From assembly GCA_004123355.1 (NCBI GenBank), contig SCHM01000001.1, forward strand, positions 2,534,001 to 2,598,000: DNA of 64,000 bases. Reading direction: 5' to 3'. A model generated the notes under the pieces. That model searched no databases and was not told the origin of the DNA. It was given only the letters and a program-made list of their open reading frames with translations. This document shows positions 11,391 through 22,459 of the stretch, one piece after another; the stretch's first letter is position 1, and each line of letters starts with the position of its first letter. The translations under genes were made by a program, and so were the position numbers. The stretch comes from Amphirosellinia nigrospora (Eukaryota; Ascomycota; Sordariomycetes; Xylariales; Xylariaceae).

Positions 11391-13880
11391 TATAGAAAGC
11401 AGCGGTAGCCCTCGTTTGTAGTCGTGGGTTAAGATAATATTAGGGAAAAGTAGGTAATGAGAGGAGTTCGAGATTCGTACAGCTAAATTGTTTAATGGGC
11501 AACGTATTCGCTACTCGGAAGTGTTGCAGGTTGGATGAGTACCTAAATGAGCTATGATTTAGAGTAAGTGGGTTATGATGAGAAGAAGGAAGAGCGGCGA
11601 AGTTGCTCGCGCTGTAAGCCGCCTTCCAGCTCTTTTCTTATTAGGCAGGCACGTAAGGGTACAAGTATGATACTAGATTTTGGGACAAGGGAGCCACATG
11701 GAGGTCCTGTAAGCACACTCGCCACCTACATATACCTTACCTTAGGTACTGATATATATACCTGCCTGTGGGCAGGAATAGAAAATTGTTATACGGCCGA
11801 CTCCAAAAGCCCCTGAGAAGTTCTCGAGTACAAAGTAGGGTGTGATTCATTTACTCATCGCCGTATGTTGCCCATATGCGAGTACGACTGACCCAATAAG
11901 GGTGCATATAAGGTCGCACCCAGATCTGCAGCACCTGGGTCCCTCGTCGATTGTAAGTCTTGCAAACAAGATCCCCCACGCTCTCAAGCTAAGTGTATGT
12001 AAATTATTCTAGGCGTTCGGTGTGGCGCCCGGTTGTACGTCGATGTACACGCCACATAATGCCAGGCTGTGTGTCCATCTTGTTTGGCGTTAATTATGCT
12101 GACGCCGTCAGAAAGCCGTCAGTTTTAAGGCGGACGTGCCCACTACATCATGTACAGGGGTATTATTGTCAGACCTTGTGCGGTAGGACTATTCGGTCGG
12201 GACTTGAGGGAAGACGGAATTTGCTAGGACGATTGAGGCCACCAATGCACGTCAAGGTGTTTTTTTTGGCTCGCATGGAATCTCGGGGTGTAGTATCGTG
12301 GCGTCAAGCTCAGCCAATAGAACGGCTATTCTGACCCCTGAAAGCTACACGAATCTTCCGAGAGTGGCTTCTCCAACGGTCGTTCGCGCAACGCGTCACA
12401 GCTGATCACCCTCGAATGCTACGTCATCTAACTATATGTTATGCGTGTAGTTGTTTGTGCGAACCAAAAGAAATACTTGGAGGCGTGTGCTGTCTTATGA
12501 CTTGGTCATGACGCGAGAGAAAACACGCGACTTATGTGATGATATGTGACGTCGCATAATGAGAATCATTGCGAATTTGGACGACCTGGGCGCTTTTAAC
12601 CTTACCTCCTACTACATAGGTAGGTATGTATAAATCGGTTATTATGCTGTAGAGGTCGTGCAATGCGAGTACCTATTTATATGGAGGGTATAGTACCTAA
12701 TAATGTATAACCGTTGTGTGAAGCTCAACTCATATTAGGTGCGAATTACTTCGATTGGCGTGTTCTCTCCTCTTCTCCTAAAGACATGACTTAGGTCGTT
12801 CGTTGAATATCTTAGGGGCTGAAACCAATGTCTTGCCACCACCGCGATACACGTAGCGGCTGCGGGAGCCTTTCCCTGCCTTTACGATCACATCCTTAAG
12901 TATCAACTACTGCCTGATGGATAATGATTTTTCAAATAAGGCAGACTTACCTACCAGTTGATATACCTACAAATATGGATGGTTTCTGTATCTAGGTAAG
13001 TAATTAAGTGAAAGTTACAGGTAACCCAGCGCTCTCACTTACATGAGGTTTAATATATAGTAGACTTAGCTAGATTAGGTTTAGACTTATCTAGGTAGGT
13101 TAAATGCCGGACAGCTGTGGCGGATATGTGGGGCTTCAGCCGTTTATCGGCAGGGTCTACCGACGATATAAGAGTAAGCAGTTGAATGCATCACAAACGC
13201 CTCCGAAATTGTTGATATAATAGTCGAGAAGGTATTCTAGAATTTCCGCTTCTCCGCATACCTAGGTATTAATAGCAGACTCTTTGAGAGGTAGCCCTTC
13301 GAAGTTTGCGGGGCCCCATCATCCAACCCCGCACCCTACCCGCAGATGCATCTCCAAAAACGAACGGCAAGAGCTTCGGTATCGATTCCTCCTGATCGAT
13401 CACTCACTGATCATGGCCCCTCATTTGTTTCCTCGGTTCCCGACTAGGTACCTGCTCCACCAGGCACCCCTCTGGTGGGCTTGTAGTGCTCAATCCGTCC
13501 AACCGACTGATACTGGAGTGGCCGGCAAGATGTGGAGGTAGATGGTACGCAAAGAGGGGTTCGGTATTGCAGGCTCGCGGCATCGGGATGTCTATTGGAA
13601 GTGACAGTGCAATCACTGCACATGCAACACCAAAGTTAGGTAGGTACGAGCCATTGCGGTATCACAGCTATTACTACAGCCTACCTAGGTACCTAGGCTT
13701 CTACAAACTTTCCATTTATCAGCGGAAGCTATCGTATCTCCGCTCCGCCTCTCTCCCTTCCGCCACCGTAAGAGTTGTCTTATACTGGAGCCGGTAGTTC
13801 GACGTCTTATTAATTTGTCTCAAGATAGAGTTGCTCGAGAATAGCCGTCTGGGCCTTCCACACGCACTTCAAAATACATC
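11391..13880. other. Gene-free 2.5 kb with many TACCTAGGTA-type motifs
   Basis: No gene is supported. From about 12600 to 13700 the sequence carries many copies of TAGGTA/TACCTA words, for example at 12617, 12995, 13092, 13261, 13446, 13636 and 13681. The last reads CCTACCTAGGTACCTAGG. It should also contain the promoter of the downstream ThDP enzyme. Confidence 0.6.
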
Positions 13881-15905
13881 ATGTATACGGCCTCGTTTGC
13901 TTTCTTCGAGGCATTATGGCAGGCGGGCGTCACACACTGCTTTGTCAATCTGGGCTCTGACCACCCCAGTATTATTGAAGCCATGGTCAAGGGCCAGCAG
14001 GAAAACAAAGGCAACTTTCCTCGCGTTATTACGTGTCCAAATGAGGTACGTTGTGTTGCCTAGATGGGTGGGCATCCAAATTAGAAACGGCCCTCATACT
14101 GTTCCTGACCATCTCTGCTAGATGGTCGCTATGTCTATGGCCGACGGCTATGCGCGATTGACTGGTAAACCTCAATGTGTCATTATTCACGTCGACGTGG
14201 GGACGCAGGGTCTGGGTGCGGCGGTGCACAATGCGAGCACAGGTCGCGCGCCGGTCCTCGTATTTGCTGGCCTGAGTCCCTTTACGATGGAGGGAGAAAT
14301 GCGAGGATCACGGACGGAATATATCCACTGGATGCAGGACGTCCCTGACCAAAAGCTGATCGTAGGCCAATACTGCCGCTATACGGCAGAAATCAAGACA
14401 GGAGCGAATATTAAGCAGATGGTCAACCGCGCACTTCAATTCGCCAGGAGTGACCCCCAGGGCCCGGTCTACTTGGTTGGAGCGAGAGAAGTTATGGAGC
14501 AGGACATTACACCGTATTCGCTCGACCAGAGTCTTTGGGATCCGGTCGAGTTGGGTGGACTACCGCCTAAAGCGTCAAAGGCGATAGCGGAAGCTCTTCT
14601 AGGCGCCGAAAGGCCGCTCATCGTCACGGGATACTCTGGCCGGAACCATAAGGTGCCCGGTGCTCTCGTGGAGTTGGCAAACACTATTAAAGGGCTACGA
14701 GTCCTAGACACGGGTGGTAGCGATATGTGTTTCCCAGCTTCACACCCTGGCTGGGTTGGACTTCGATTTGGCAACGACGACTCCATCAGAGAAGCGGATG
14801 CTATCCTCATCTTGAACTGTGATGTGCCCTGGATTCCAACCCAATGTAAACCCAAGGAGGGCATCAAAATCTTTCATATCGATGTCGATCCACTCAAGAA
14901 CCTGATGCCGGTCGCCTATGTACCCGCTCAGCGCCGATACCGTGCCGATGCGCTTACCTCTATCGAACAAATCACAGAGGTCGCCAAGGAACTCGCAACT
15001 AAGGCTGATGCAGAAATCGCGAATAAAAAATGGGATGCACTACAATCCTCATATAAGAAACGCCTGGAAACCATTTCAGCAACGGCTGTTCCGGCCGCGG
15101 ATGGCTCATTCGGGACAGGACACTTGTGCAAGACTTTGCGAGCAATGGTCCCTGAGGATACAATCTGGGCTGTTGAGGCTGTCACTAATACGTTTTTCGT
15201 TCACGACACGGTGCGGCCAGAGCTTCCAGGATCGTGGATCAATTGCGGTGGAGGTGGCCTGGGCTGGTCAGGTGGTGCCGCCCTCGGTATCAAGCTGGCT
15301 TCCGTCATCGAGCATGGTGGGAAGGGCAAATTTGTGGTGCAGGTTGTGGGTGATGGCACATTTTTGTTTTCAGTGCCAGGCAGTGTCTACTGGATATCTA
15401 AACGGTACCAGATCCCCGTCCTTACTATCGTACTCAACAACAAGGGTTAGTTTATCCATTTCTGGTTGATTGCATAGCGGCTAACCTAGTGTCACTACTC
15501 AGGCTGGAACGCCCCACGGAAATCTATGCTACTCGTTCACCCAGAAGGCCTAGGTTCCAAGGCAACTAATGAGGAGATTAACATATCTTTTGACCCCGTT
15601 CCTGATTACTCGGGCATCGCGAAGGCAGCGGCTGGGGAGATCTTTTTGCTGCGCGAGTCGAGAGGGCCGACGTCTTGGAAGAGACACTGAAGAAAGCTAT
15701 CGAAGCTGTTGAAGGCGGGCAGTCTGCGGTCATAGGTAAGACAAACTTGGAGCTATACTCTTCTTACTGCCGTCATCACATTTTGGATCGAGATCTCCGG
15801 CGCCAGCTAGAGAGCCTCCACGTTCCTAGCTTCTTTCTTAGCTCGCGCATACAAAAGCCGCTGACTCCAAATCTTGCAGATTGCAAAGTGAACCTAAACT
15901 CATAA
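13881..15905 (+). CDS. ThDP-dependent acetolactate-synthase-like enzyme
   Basis: Four exons fit well: 13881-14045, 14122-15445, 15503-15735 and 15880-15905, with consensus splice sites. The N-terminal ThDP domain has the family's catalytic Glu in CPNEMVAMSMADGYARL. A central domain follows. The C-terminal ThDP/Mg motif is GDG-TFLFSVPGSVYW, then NNKGWN, which crosses an intron. Family members carry out acyloin condensation, decarboxylation or 2-hydroxyacyl lyase reactions on 2-keto acids; which one applies here is unknown. Exon 2 is a clean 441-codon stretch. In exon 3 a T5 run at 15643-15647 appears one base short, because the frame resumes as RVERADVLEE. The protein ends CKVNLNS. There is no obvious targeting peptide, so it is probably cytosolic. 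Confidence 0.88.
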
Positions 15906-17979
15906 TCGGCAGCGCCGTTGGCGCCGCAGTCATATGAAAATCGTCTAGATGCTTTATGTGATGGTGATAGGTGAACTTCCTCTACTTCTCACCTATCATG
16001 CATGCGGTCAGCTTCAAAAATGGCTTGCAACGCAACCCTCCTTAGATAATCTGATAACTATGTTGAAATAGTTGAATTACAAATAATTCTTAGAAACCTT
16101 GTTGCCGCGTTTGCTCTAGGCTCGACGCAACTTCAAGGTCTAGGCCGCAGTGGCGAGAGATATAAAGCAGAAAATATAAATACTGTGTTGCTAGATCCTC
16201 GTTTGTGGTTATGAGATACACTATATAACGAAACGATGGAACGTCCAAAATAGGCTTGCTAGTAATTGAGGCGAATCGGTAGCCCTGACGATCTATGTTA
16301 CCGTATCTTTTGTCCCTCTCTCAGAGTATTATTCTTTATCAATTAGACTATCCGGTCTGATGTCGGCGCAGATAATGGGGTTGCGCTGGAGCCCGGCGAC
16401 GAGCGAAAGGCATGGATACACAAAATGTCGCACAACAATTGGCGGTTTCCCCTCATTGCCTATACTAGATCAGTGTTTCTAATCTGACCGGGGAACGGTT
16501 TGGAGAAGGCGGCGCCCCTCGACTCTGCATATTTGCGGCGACAGATACAGAAGCGAGGTGGCCAAGTTCTTGATCGATCCAATGGGGCGGGATATCTGCT
16601 CCTGGCGAGGGGTAGAGCAATATGGAGATGCGACTAGATTTAGTAACGAGCTTGTGAGATCGGTCGATTCTCCGAGAAAACTTGGGAAATTATTGGATAT
16701 TTGGAAAAAGGAACAGGGGTTCTTTATTCACAAGATTTGCGTGGCCTATGGTGGTTTGTGCAGAGAGACAAGATGACGGCAAACGAGTGTGGTTGAATTC
16801 CATGCTTGGCACTCGGGATGATCACGAATTGATTGATGGAACATCTGATTGCAATAGTTAGACCTCCCGTTGAGGCGTGAACATGCAAGTTTAAGCTTGC
16901 ATTGCATGGTCACGAGAGCGGAAAATTAGTGTAGAAGCAGACCTTGGAAGGTGTCTCTGACTAGGTACTTAGGTAACAAAAAGGAGCACGAGGTCTGGCC
17001 TCTCGGCAGCAGGGCACATTGCACATTTCCGTTTGCCCCGAGTGGCTGGTTATAACGAACGGATTGCAGCGCAGCTGTCTCGCAAACTGCCTGCCTGCAG
17101 GACCCTTGAGGCGTTGTTTGGCGTTGTCTAACCCCGCGGGTGGCCATTACAACCCCCCGGCATGCAGCAAGAACACCCTGTCTTACCCACCCGAACGACC
17201 TGCTGGTCGCTGTGGAACAGCGGAGGGGGGCCTCGGCCAGCCCATTTGCTTTTTTTCTTTAATTGATACCTCTGTTGGCGGGGTTGATTCTTGACAACCA
17301 CCAAAGCTGGAAGGGAGGGTAGGTTAGGTTCATGTTGGAGAAAGGGAAATTCCCCAAAACTGAATGCTACCATTTGTTCCCCATCCCTCCAACAATTCAG
17401 CCACCTGTGTTCTTTGAGAATGAGAAACCAGACCATTCACTTTTATCGCCCTTCCATTGTCCTAGTCTCTCATAGTAGCCTGCACTGACCTTCACTACAC
17501 ACCTCCGCTCATACGAGGGCTTCGACTTCCATCCGTCCCCCCGGCTCTCCCGATTGTACCCGATTGTCCTCGGCCGTCTTCCAGTTGACCGATCTCCAGT
17601 GCGAATACCAAGTATCATCACCATGATGCGACTTCTAGTCTTGCATCTACTGTGTTAGATTTTGCACAATTCATCGCCGATCACCTGATTTCCATGGCCA
17701 AGAGATGATGTTTTATAACGGGCCGATTTGAGAACGAACGACATCATAAAGGAGGAACTTAGCACCCGACCAAGCGACTCCTCCATTCTCCACCGAACCT
17801 CAAGCCGAACGAGTCCAATTCAAGCGCCTCGAAACCGACCACGCGAGATAACCAAAAGAGATTCATCTAAATCCACATTGTGGGGCGCAATCTTCTGCTA
17901 GCCGTGTAGCTGTTCGTCACGTCTCTTATCCAGGGGCTCGCAGAAGAAACAAGCAGCAAAGCAAACGAGAGAAGAGACA
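15906..17979. other. Intergenic 2.1 kb, no gene supported
   Basis: No recognisable protein. A 72-codon frame at 16558-16776 has no family resemblance. The right-hand part (about 17400-17979) is C- and CT-rich on the plus strand and is a plausible promoter and leader for the cyclin. Confidence 0.5.
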
Positions 17980-19026
17980 ATGACGCCCGAGGAGGGCGGT
18001 GGAAATGAGCAGGATGCCGTCGAAACCCCGAGACCAAGTTCGGACAGCGTCCCAACGTTACCGCCACCGCGACCGGTGCCCTCGACCGACCCGAATTTAA
18101 TATCCCAGGCGCGAACGCCGCCGCCACTCCATGCCGTCCCGACTGACTCGCCCTCGGCGGACCTTTTCAAGCTACCGCCTACCGCTGCCCTGAAACTGCT
18201 ATGTGCTGGGATCGAGTCGCTGGTCTGCGTCACGGGCGACATCCCGCCGACGCCCCCTCCCACTAGTCCTCCGTGCCCAACATGAGCGGCATGCAAAGGG
18301 AAAAGGCAGCCATCGTGCGATCGCACTCCGAGAAGGAACCTCGCGCGCCTTCGTGAACAGCAGTCCACCAGCCAGCCTCGACCGAAAACACAGGGTCCGC
18401 TCCAGGGCTTCTTCGACGCGCAACAACAGTTCCACCCCGTCGACGGCGTGCGGCTCCGGCATCCACCCACTCCTCCACAACCCACTACGCCCCAGCCGTA
18501 TATCGTCATTGGTGAAAACATGCAGCCTCTAAACCTACAGCACAGCGCCATCACACGCAAGTTCTTTAGCAAGGCGCCGCCTCCCATCAGCATCGAAGAC
18601 TACCTCATGCGCATCCACCGGTTCTGCCCCATGTCGACGGCCGTCTATCTGGCGACCTCGTTTTATATATTCCGCTTAGCTGTCGAGGAGCGGGCTATAC
18701 CAGTGACGAGGCGGAATTGCCATCGACTGCTGCTTGCAGGTTTAAGGGTGGCCATGAAGGCGTTGGAGGATCTCAGCTACCCGCACGCCAAGATTGCGAG
18801 GGTCGGCGGCGTGAGCGAGATCGAGCTGGCTAGATTGGAGATAAGCTTCTGCTTTCTAGTCGGGTTCGAGCTGATGGTCGACGAAGAGACGCTGCGGAAG
18901 CATTGGGATATGTTGAAGCAGAATACAAACCGGGGCGTTCCTGGATCTGGCATCGGTGTGGCGGGGGGCCTGCCTCCTTTGAGACTCGATGTCCGGCGCA
19001 AGAAGAACTTCGACTTTGTGGCTTGA
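17980..19026 (+). CDS. Pho80-like cyclin (PHO85-type CDK partner), frameshifted
   Basis: A cyclin of the PHO80/PCL family that would activate a Pho85-type CDK, with roles in phosphate, glycogen or nutrient signalling. The ATG at 17980 begins a low-complexity Pro/Ser/Thr-rich N-terminus. The cyclin box from about 18560 reads ISIEDYLMRIHRFCPMST, then a helix AVYLATSFYIFRLAVEE and the segment VGGVSEIELARLEISFCFLV. This matches the Pho80-type cyclin domain over its whole length. The C-terminus ends NFDFVA at 19026. The N-terminal half is broken: the frame shifts near 18280, near 18350 and near 18450, while the cyclin box is intact. No intron is needed. Cyclin type is confident; which member is not. 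Confidence 0.82.
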
Positions 19027-20224
19027 GTACAAGTAAATGGTACAATCGAGTGGCCCTGACTACTTCATCCCCGACCTCAGTGCAGGCGTGGACAAAGCCA
19101 TACTTCCTCAGAGCAGAGATGGGCTCCCCTTTTGGGAGAGAGTCGTGGTGGTATATTCTCTTTCCCCCTATATCGGAGTAGGGTCATCATGGACTCGACA
19201 TGTCATAGTCGAGTGAGAGGGCGATCCGAGATGGGTAATGGTAACTACGAGTAGGGATTGTCTCATAAGTGTTTCTCAGAAAACGAAAGTTGGAATCGTA
19301 TATAACAGGAAGAGCGCGTAGTTTCTTACGCGTGGCGGAAGATGTGGGATTCATTGCAGTGCGTTATGTTATATGATACCCCCCTAATCTGAAATTGTTG
19401 TATATCATTTGCATACTCTTAAATGGAAATGAACTAGGGCTGGCTTTTCACACTGCCTATTTAATATAGAAACTAATGGTTGGGTGTCATAATCTCGGGT
19501 TTCTATTTCGGCCGTAATTATGACGAGATGATATCTACGTCTCTGGCAGTGGTTGTTTCACACTCTCGAATGATCCCTGGGCAAGTTGCAACTTAATATA
19601 GCATCATATATCGAGATACGGTGGTTTTTGAAATGCATCAATTGTACGACAAATGAATCAACTAAACTAAGAGACTCAATCATGGTTTTGAAGAAGTATT
19701 GTAGTAGAAGGTAACTATTGAAGATTAATGTTTTGCGAGATCTTGTCGTACTGAATAACCTCTTGGAATTTATCGTCGGCAAAGAGAGATTTGGGAGATT
19801 ATGCCCTCTAATTACCCCACATGAGCAATTGCCTAAGGAGGCAGGTAACTACCCAGGTACCTAATTTGCGCGCTATCAGATCGCCTTAGCGTATCGACAC
19901 GAGCCGGGTCTAGTAGTCATTAGCCTCGGACATGTTCAACCGCGTCAAACCGTCGACTCCAATGTAGCGCGGCTTACAGGTCACCTAACCCCTCCCTATA
20001 GGCTGACTATAGGCATACCTTACCTACCTACTGTTCAGATGCCTCTTGCTGGTATCACCAACAGTAGAAGCCTCAGACTCTACAAAAACATCTTCCGGTC
20101 GGTAAAACCACGAAACCATCTCCAAGGCCGGACCTCGTCGCAATACATAGCCACGCGACGCACAGCGACTAGCACCCTCGCCCCCATTACTTCTACTTGG
20201 GTGCGATTGCCTGCCACAGCTACC

Positions 20225-20255
<31 letters not shown>

Positions 20256-20316
20256 CATTATTACCCCGCGCCGAATCACCACTGCGACAACATCCAAAAG
20301 AGAGCCTACCGCGACC
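19027..20316. other. Intergenic 1.3 kb, no gene seen
   Basis: It contains the cyclin 3' region and the aminopeptidase leader. The last 120 bp include a short CCCTCG hexanucleotide repeat at 20225-20252. Confidence 0.5.
20225..20252 (+). repeat. CCCTCG hexanucleotide microsatellite
   Basis: About four and a half copies of a GC-rich hexamer in the leader of the M24B peptidase. In the frame of the downstream ATG it would encode Pro-Ser repeats, but no in-frame upstream ATG is visible. Confidence 0.8.
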
Positions 20317-22024
20317 ATGGCCGACATCGATGTCGAGACCGTCCTGAAGGGCAAGTATCCGCCAAGGCGCATGCGAAGCGCGTGGTTGAGTATATCCAGT
20401 CCAAGGTTCCCGATGCCACCGGCGTCCTTTTCTCGAGGGCCGGACCGACCAGCTCCTCGAAGATTGTGATGAGCCGGTTCACTTCAGGTGTGTTGCATGC
20501 ATATATACTTGTATTTATATATACTCAAATATAATACATATATCCTATATATATCCTATATATCTACCCATCATCTGTTGATCGTACTGACCGGAACACA
20601 GGCAGCGGAGGCCGTTCATGTACCTGACCGGCGTCGACAGGGCCGACTGTGCCTTCATTTATGACATCGAGACCTCGAAATCCACCCTCTTCATCCCGCC
20701 TGTCGATCCCGAAAGCGTCATCTGGACTGGTCTACCCCTGTCGACCGAAGAGGCGCTGGCTCAGTACGATGTCGATGCCGTCCTACCGACCACGGAGCTG
20801 AACCCGATCTTGGCGCGACTAGGCGGCGCCAACAGCAAGGCCACCGTCTTCGCCATTGCCGAGCGCGTGTCCGACAGCGTCACGTTCCTCGAGTTTAGCA
20901 ACAAGGATTTCGCGGTTCTCGCCGAGGCCATCGACGAATGCCGTGTGATCAAGGATGATTACGAGATTGCCCTCATTAAGAAGGCCAACGATATCAGTAG
21001 CGCTGCGCACAAGGCCGTCTTAGAGAGTGTGCGCAAGGCTCACAACGAGCACGAGCTCGAAGGCTTGTTCATCGGCAATTGCATGCGCGAGGGTGCCAAG
21101 AAGCAGGCCTACCCCAGCATCGTGGCCAGCGGCAGATCAGCTGCGACGCTTCATTATGTCCACAATGACAAGGATCTGACCGGTAAAGACTTGTTACTGC
21201 TCGATGCGGGCTGTGAGTGGCAGACATATGCTTCCGATATCGTAAGACACCCTTCTCGGCAAACCGCAGTCGAAGGTTAGATCCACACGTACGTAACCAG
21301 GCACTAACACAGTGAGCAGACAAGGACATTCCCTATATCCGGTCGCTTCACAGAGCAGTCGCGGGCCATATATGAAATCGTCCTACAGATGCAGAACGAC
21401 TGCATCAACATGCTCAAAGAGGCGTCTGGTGGGATGACGTCCACGTACGGGCACACGAGGTCGCTATCGACGGCCTACTGTCTCTCGGTATCTTGAAAGG
21501 AAACCGCAAAGAGATTCTCGAAGCCCGAACCAGCACAGCATTCCTACCTCATGGGTTAGGCCATTATCTAGGAATGGACACTCATGACACGGGTGGTCAC
21601 CCCAACTACTCAGATCCCGACCCAATGTTCAGGTACTTGCGAGTGAGAAGAAACTTACCAGCGGGCAGTGTCATCACCGTGGAACCTGGTGTAAGCAGCC
21701 TCACATTACCTTAAAGTCATGGAAATTGATGAGTGCTGACGTGGGAATAGATCTACTTCTGCGAATTCATCATCCGCCCATATCTCAAGGACCCCAAACA
21801 TTCCAAGTACATTGACGAAAAAGTGCTGAACAATTATTGGGACGTTGGCGGTGTGAGGTAAGCCATAACCCCGATTCCGCAACACGGATAAATAATTGCG
21901 ATACTGACCGCGCTTGTGACTTAGAATCGAGGACAATATTGTCATTACGAAGGATGGCTCAATTAACCTGACGACGGCAGTGAAAGATCCAGATGAGATG
22001 GAGAGGATTATTACTGGTAGCTAA
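20317..22024 (+). CDS. pepP: Xaa-Pro aminopeptidase / prolidase (M24B)
   Basis: A dinuclear-metal peptidase that removes residues before proline, probably cytosolic. Exons: 20317-20487, 20602-21241, 21320-21690, 21751-21857 and 21925-22024, all with good GT..AG borders. The start [15 protein letters not shown] matches the usual fungal start. All metal ligands are visible: Asp in [10 protein letters not shown], Asp in SDI-TRTFP across intron 2, His in [13 protein letters not shown], Glu in ITVEPG and Glu in [10 protein letters not shown]. One-base losses occur near 20360, near 20433 and at 21421-21422. The surrounding protein is family-like and every active-site residue is kept, so these are probably sequence errors. 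The gene is convergent with the carboxypeptidase 0.4 kb away. Confidence 0.9.
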
Positions 22025-22459
22025 ACCTGGGATTCTATGTAGTCATGAGTTTATGAGGTTTCATATCGACTTAGATTTGTAAAGCGAGGCTCCATATATG
22101 TATAAGGACACAAGGTCGCGAAAGCGAAGACTGAAAGCCAACCTAGTTAACCAGCTACCTACTATATAACATAGCAGGCAGGCAGTTAGACTCATACAAA
22201 GAGTAGTTAAACAATTACACCTAATAGCCAACCAACTTTCTAATTTAAGTTTAACGCCTACTCACAAGTCACTGGCTTACAAAAGAATGACGGCCCAAAC
22301 ACATTACTTAAGTAGGTATATTACGTAGTGTCTATTCATTACCCCTATTCAAGGATTTCTTTTCTCTGTATGTATATTCGTTAGTCATGCGCTGTAGCAT
22401 CTAATTGCCAATGACGCCTGGCGCTCAAGCCACACAGTCGGTCTATCCCATCACTCAAT
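22025..22459. other. Convergent intergenic region
   Basis: A 3'-3' spacer between the aminopeptidase and the carboxypeptidase. It holds only presumed 3' untranslated sequence. Confidence 0.5.

Noticed and set aside
11391-13880. TAGGTA words as telomeric repeats
   Set aside because: Fungal telomeres are usually TTAGGG arrays. Here the words are scattered, palindromic and not in head-to-tail runs.
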